A DNA stretch of 7,547 nucleotides, from contig CANGMO010000100.1 in assembly GCA_947454295.1 (NCBI GenBank), forward strand, positions 1 to 7,547, read 5' to 3'. The position numbers were made by a program, and so were the translations under genes. This DNA comes from Verrucomicrobiota bacterium. GTDB taxonomy: Bacteria; Verrucomicrobiota; Verrucomicrobiia; Limisphaerales; UBA9464. Below, piece after piece: positions 6,201-7,547 of the stretch (position 1 is the first letter of the stretch; each line of letters opens with the position of its first letter). The notes beneath the pieces were generated by a model. It had not been told where the DNA came from. It did no database searches and saw only the letters and a list, made by a program, of their open reading frames with translations.

Positions 6201-6952
6201 AGCGAAGCGTGGTCGTTCAGGGCTCGAGTTTGCAGTCGCAGACCCTCAACTTCGCCGCGCTTCCGGCGACGATCTATTCGGCCGGTCTGACGATTCCCTT
6301 GGTGGCGACCGCCAGTTCCGGATTGCCTGTCAGCTATAGCGTGGCGAGTGGCCCGGGAAACGTTTCCGGAACCAATCTCGTGGTTACCGGTGCGGGCAGG
6401 ATTTCCGTCACGGCGTCGCAGCCGGGAAATTCCGTGTTCAGTCCGGCGGAGTCGGTCAGCAACGACTTGATCGTCGCCAAGGCCGCTCAAACGCTGACGT
6501 TCGATACGGTGTCGACGATCTCCTTGGGGGCGGATCCCCTTCTGTTGACCGCGTCGAGCAGCGCCTCATTGCCCATTGCGTTTCGAATTCTAAACGGGCC
6601 CGGCACTCTGCAGGACGGTCAGCTCACCCTCACGGGTATCGGAACCCTTGTGGTTGCGGCCGATCAACCCGGCGACGGGAACTATCTCCCCGGGCCCCAG
6701 GTTTCGCGAACGATCACCGTCATTCCAGGCATCGTCTTTCGAACCGTTTTGCCTGGGGCTGCCGGCCCCGGTCTTCAACTCTTGCTGGACGTCGGAGTGA
6801 CCGCCCAGGTGGAGGAGACGGCGGACCTCGGCACTTGGACGCCGCTCAGCACGATCAGCGGCAAGGGACCCGGTACCCTCGTCAACTTCGCCATCCCGGG
6901 CAGTCCCGATCAGAACGTATCCAAATTCTGGAGACTGCGCGTGCTGCCGTAG
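3287..6952 (+). CDS. Large secreted Ig-like repeat protein, putative cell-surface or adhesin-like protein
   Basis: A 1221-residue protein with no cysteine. Residues 1-27 look like a signal peptide (KK, hydrophobic core, AVA-ES cleavage). A second hydrophobic stretch at about 35-52 (ILAVLRWFTGAVAVAGAF) is part of an N-terminal signature I associate with verrucomicrobial exported proteins. Residues 61-153 resemble the putative-Ig (He_PIG) domain, with LPSGLA...GVVTGIPTLSGHFTVTVTGW. Twelve beta-sandwich repeats follow: 160-241, 242-323, 324-405, 406-487, 488-569, 570-651, 652-733, 734-815, 816-897, 898-983, 984-1066 and 1067-1148. Their consensus is AQTISFGAIPAQ...GGAPLTLSA, SSGLPVSFSVVSGPATLNG, AGTVVVAANQAGDA. 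The last 73 residues (VEETADLGTWTPL...FWRLRVLP) match a C-terminal module common on such proteins. There is no LPXTG, PEP-CTERM or autotransporter barrel. The start at 3287 gives the signal peptide; GGGAA-like pairing upstream is weak. The role is probably extracellular adhesion or structure; no enzyme domain is present. Confidence 0.93.
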   Translation: MKKWVRFPTLVLSALLHLAPLMRVAVAESAVASSPILAVLRWFTGAVAVAGAFHGVSGATGLTITQGGTSVSSVTVTNGVQVVGFRMSIVSSIHGTAASYTFKSLPSGLAGSLQGVVTGIPTLSGHFTVTVTGWANSGGKGDNYSTTFPVTVLDAAALTAQTISFGAIPVQTFGDPPLSLSATASSGLPVSFSVVSGPGTVNGNSLSFSGAGTVVVAANQAGNATFSAASTVTQSITVLKAAQTISFGSIPAQFVGGAPLTLSASASSGLPVSFSVVSGPAILNGNSLSLIGAGTVVVAANQLGDANFNGAVEVIQSIQVSAIGQTILFATNPVRTFGDGPVSLSATASSGLPVSFSVVSGPGTVNGNSLSFSGAGTVVVAANQAGNATFSAAPTVTQSITVLKAAQTISFGAISAQSVGGAPLTLSASASSGLPVSFSVVSGPATLNGNSLSFTGAGTVVVAANQAGDANYDAAAPVTQPIQVSATGQTVLFAAIPTQTFGGAPLTLSATSSSGLPVNFSVVSGPGTLNGNSLSLGGAGIVVVAANQAGDAMFSAAPTVTQSITVLKAAQIISFGAIPAQSIGGAPLTLSANASSGLPVSFSVVSGPATLIGNSLSFTGAGTVVVAANQVGDANYNAASEISQSIQVSATGQTILFAAIPTQTFGGVPLTLSASASSGLSVSFSLVSGPATLNGNSLIFTGAGTVIVAANQAGNATFSAAPTVTQSITVLKAAQTISFGAIPAQAVGGAPLKLSASASSGLPVSFSLVSGPASLNGNSLSFSGAGTVVVAANQSGDANYHAAAEVTQSIQVSATAQTIQFAAIPVQTLGGAPLNLSASASSGLAVSFSLVSGPATLNGNSLVFTGSGTVIVAANQAGNATFSAAPTVTQSITVLKAAQTISFAPFDPAGYPIGKPVLLSATSSSGLSVEFSIVSGPGVLIQNQLTPSAAGTIVISATQPGNEQYAAAAPVQRSVVVQGSSLQSQTLNFAALPATIYSAGLTIPLVATASSGLPVSYSVASGPGNVSGTNLVVTGAGRISVTASQPGNSVFSPAESVSNDLIVAKAAQTLTFDTVSTISLGADPLLLTASSSASLPIAFRILNGPGTLQDGQLTLTGIGTLVVAADQPGDGNYLPGPQVSRTITVIPGIVFRTVLPGAAGPGLQLLLDVGVTAQVEETADLGTWTPLSTISGKGPGTLVNFAIPGSPDQNVSKFWRLRVLP
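3764..5977 (+). repeat. Nine homogeneous 246-bp coding repeats in a 492-bp two-unit pattern
   Basis: Nine in-frame units of exactly 246 bp (82 residues). Units alternate between type A (ends ITVLKA, contains NATFSAAPTVTQ, usually QTFG) and type B (ends IQVSAT, contains DANY, begins AQTISFG). The A+B pairs are 3764-4255, 4256-4747, 4748-5239 and 5240-5731, then a single A at 5732-5977. Units one and three differ at only 4 of 189 bases compared (3821-4009 against 4313-4501). Three of those four changes are silent. Units seven and nine are similarly close over 5331-5485 against 5823-5977. Confidence 0.95.
5978..6730 (+). repeat. Three diverged repeats closing the Ig-like array
   Basis: Units ten (5978-6235, 86 residues), eleven (6236-6484, 83 residues) and twelve (6485-6730, 82 residues) keep the frame QT(I/L)xF...SSGLPVxFS(V)SGPG...GAGT(I/V)VV.A.QPGN. 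They are clearly diverged from the first nine and from each other in sequence and length, and they lack the A/B alternation. Confidence 0.88.
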
Positions 6953-7004
6953 TCGGAGGGGATCTTCAACGGATCCGGGGCCAGGTCGGCCCGACTAACC
7001 CAGT

Positions 7005-7040
7005 CCCAAGACCGGATGTGTGGTCCATCGCCGGTTTGGG
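7005..7040 (+). terminator. Hairpin 52 nt after the large repeat gene, candidate terminator
   Basis: CCCAAGACCGG (7005-7015) pairs with CCGGTTTGGG (7031-7040), ten base pairs with one bulged G at 7010. The 15-nt loop can close further through ATG and CAT. No T-tract follows (AAACCATCGG), so this would be a Rho-assisted terminator or 3' stabilising structure rather than a textbook intrinsic terminator. Confidence 0.4.
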
Positions 7041-7115
7041 AAACCATCGGCTCGTAGACGAGTTGTGATGCCCACCGTTCGCCCGGTGTCGCTGTCTGCA
7101 CTGCCTCGGTAGACC

Positions 7116-7141
7116 TCCTCGCCCGATTCCCTTCGGGAGGA
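7116..7141 (+). repeat. Short inverted repeat
   Basis: TCCT (7116-7119) and CCCGA (7122-7126) pair with TCGGG (7133-7137) and AGGA (7138-7141), with CG bulged and loop TTCCCT. No T-tract follows. Function unknown. Confidence 0.35.
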
Positions 7142-7153
7142 ACGGCGGCATTT

Positions 7154-7169
7154 GGTTCGGCTTCCGACC
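7154..7169 (+). repeat. Small hairpin in the structured intergenic region
   Basis: GGT (7154-7156) and CGG (7158-7160) pair with CCG (7164-7166) and ACC (7167-7169). T7157 is bulged and the loop is CTT. It lies between the 7116-7141 and 7196-7272 inverted repeats. It could fold as part of one larger RNA, because GGTAG (7108-7112) and CTACC (7169-7173) can also pair around this region. Confidence 0.3.
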
Positions 7170-7195
7170 TACCTTGAACACCCCATATCCCCAGG

Positions 7196-7272
7196 GGGTG
7201 GGAGGGATACGCTGTGCCTTGGTTGCGTGAGCCTTCACGCGAGCTCCACCCAGTGTATGAGCCCTCCCTCCT
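7196..7272 (+). repeat. Long rod-like inverted repeat, possible structured RNA or palindromic element
   Basis: GGGAGGG (7200-7206) pairs with CCCTCCC (7262-7268). ATACGCTG (7207-7214) pairs with CAGTGTAT (7251-7258) with one G-U, leaving GAG (7259-7261) bulged. GGG at 7196-7198 can add pairs with CCT at 7270-7272. Inside, GCGTGA (7225-7230) pairs with TCACGC (7235-7240) around GCCT and extends by two more pairs. The whole is a single rod of about 77 nt with one sizeable internal loop. It matches no RNA family I recognise. There is no T-tract after it; it ends 108 nt before the next start codon. Confidence 0.5.
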
Positions 7273-7380
7273 AATTCGCGCTGTTTCAGCACGAAACCGT
7301 CAACCGGACCGGCCCAGGCACGGGCTCGCGTCGAAGCCCCGCCTGCAAACCCTCCGTCGAATTGTCGTCTTTGCCCGAGC

Positions 7381-7547
7381 ATGAACAAGATCATCCAGGG
7401 GGATTCCCCGCGCCTGTCGCGCCGGTACCTCAGCGCGTTGCGTGTGTATCTGGGGCCCCGTCAGCCCAACGCCGCGGCTGCCGTCAGGTCCGTGGGGCGC
7501 GAGCTTCTCGATGCGGGTTGTGACGCGCTCGACCTTGCCCGATTCCA
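7381..7547 (+). CDS. RsbU_N-like signalling protein, N-terminal fragment
   Basis: The gene runs off the right edge; 55 residues are visible from ATG 7381. The segment SRRYLSALRVYLGPRQPN (residues 13-30), then AAAVRSVGRELLDAGCDALDLARF (32-55), follows the pattern of the RsbU N-terminal helical domain: 'Y..AL..YL....E..L..A..LGR..L..G...LDLA..H'. In the family this domain sits in front of PP2C phosphatase, histidine kinase or PAS modules and mediates binding to partner regulators. The output domain lies outside the window, so kinase and phosphatase cannot be distinguished. No clear ribosome-binding site precedes the ATG, and the frame is open upstream without another good start nearby. It is preceded by a hairpin-rich intergenic region and is probably a separate transcription unit from the repeat protein. 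Confidence 0.6.
   Translation, partial: MNKIIQGDSPRLSRRYLSALRVYLGPRQPNAAAAVRSVGRELLDAGCDALDLARF

Larger units (their letters stand above)
6953..7380 (+). other. Hairpin-rich intergenic region, no gene recognised
   Basis: 428 nt between the large repeat protein and the next gene. It contains inverted repeats at 7005-7040, 7116-7141 and 7154-7169 and a long rod-like one at 7196-7272. The minus-strand open frame across it has no recognisable domain and lies over the structured DNA. No tRNA or known riboswitch was recognised. Confidence 0.55.

Noticed and set aside
3764..6730. CRISPR array or mobile-element repeats
   Set aside because: The repeat unit is 246 bp, contiguous, in frame and protein-coding; there are no short repeats separated by unique spacers and no transposase.
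7196..7272. tRNA or known riboswitch
   Set aside because: The fold is a single rod, not a cloverleaf, and lacks T-loop or anticodon-arm sequences; no conserved core of a riboswitch class that I know was found.
6966..7394. 142-residue minus-strand open frame in the intergenic region
   Set aside because: No domain recognised, no clear ribosome-binding site, and it runs across several inverted repeats and into the next gene's start.

Overview
The window is GC-rich, densely coding on the + strand, and looks like a chromosomal segment from a member of the Verrucomicrobiota or a close relative in the PVC group. That placement is an inference. It rests on base composition, on the style of the secreted proteins (an N-terminal 'RWFTGAVAVAGAFHGVSGA' segment, long Ig-like repeat arrays, a C-terminus ending in FWRLR), and on weak or absent Shine-Dalgarno sequences. 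There is no rRNA or marker gene here to confirm it. All recognisable genes are on the + strand.

Left part (1-2086): the 3' end of a small biosynthetic operon. It has the last 46 codons of a type III polyketide synthase with the catalytic Asn motif GNMSS, a class I SAM-dependent methyltransferase starting 3 nt after the synthase stop, and, after a 146-nt gap, an FAD-dependent oxidoreductase of the geranylgeranyl-reductase/UbiH-like superfamily. The set reads as synthase (makes an alkylresorcinol, alkylpyrone or similar polyketide), then O- or C-methylation, then flavin-dependent oxidation or reduction. It parallels in logic, not in demonstrated orthology, the srsABC phenolic-lipid operon of Streptomyces. 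A strong hairpin lies across the stop codon of the last gene.

Middle part (2087-3286): an intergenic stretch with one AT-rich patch, then a small secreted protein of unknown function. That protein has a Pro/Asn/Gln-rich linker and ten tryptophan-rich octapeptide repeats (consensus x-x-W-T-N-x-P-P). It is followed by a good hairpin and by about 470 nt without a convincing gene. Those 470 nt may hold the decayed remnant of a C-terminal module found on verrucomicrobial exported proteins.

Right part (3287-7547): a 1221-residue, cysteine-free, secreted protein. It carries a putative-Ig (He_PIG-like) domain and twelve about-82-residue beta-sandwich repeats. The first nine form a recently amplified two-domain higher-order repeat of exactly 492 bp; the last three are diverged. 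It is probably a cell-surface or extracellular structural/adhesive protein. Downstream, 428 nt contain several strong inverted repeats, including a rod-like one at 7196-7272. The window then enters the 5' end of a gene whose first 55 residues resemble the RsbU N-terminal helical domain of bacterial signalling proteins.

The biosynthetic operon and the two secreted proteins share strand but show no sign of a common function. No tRNA, rRNA, transposase or CRISPR array was seen.
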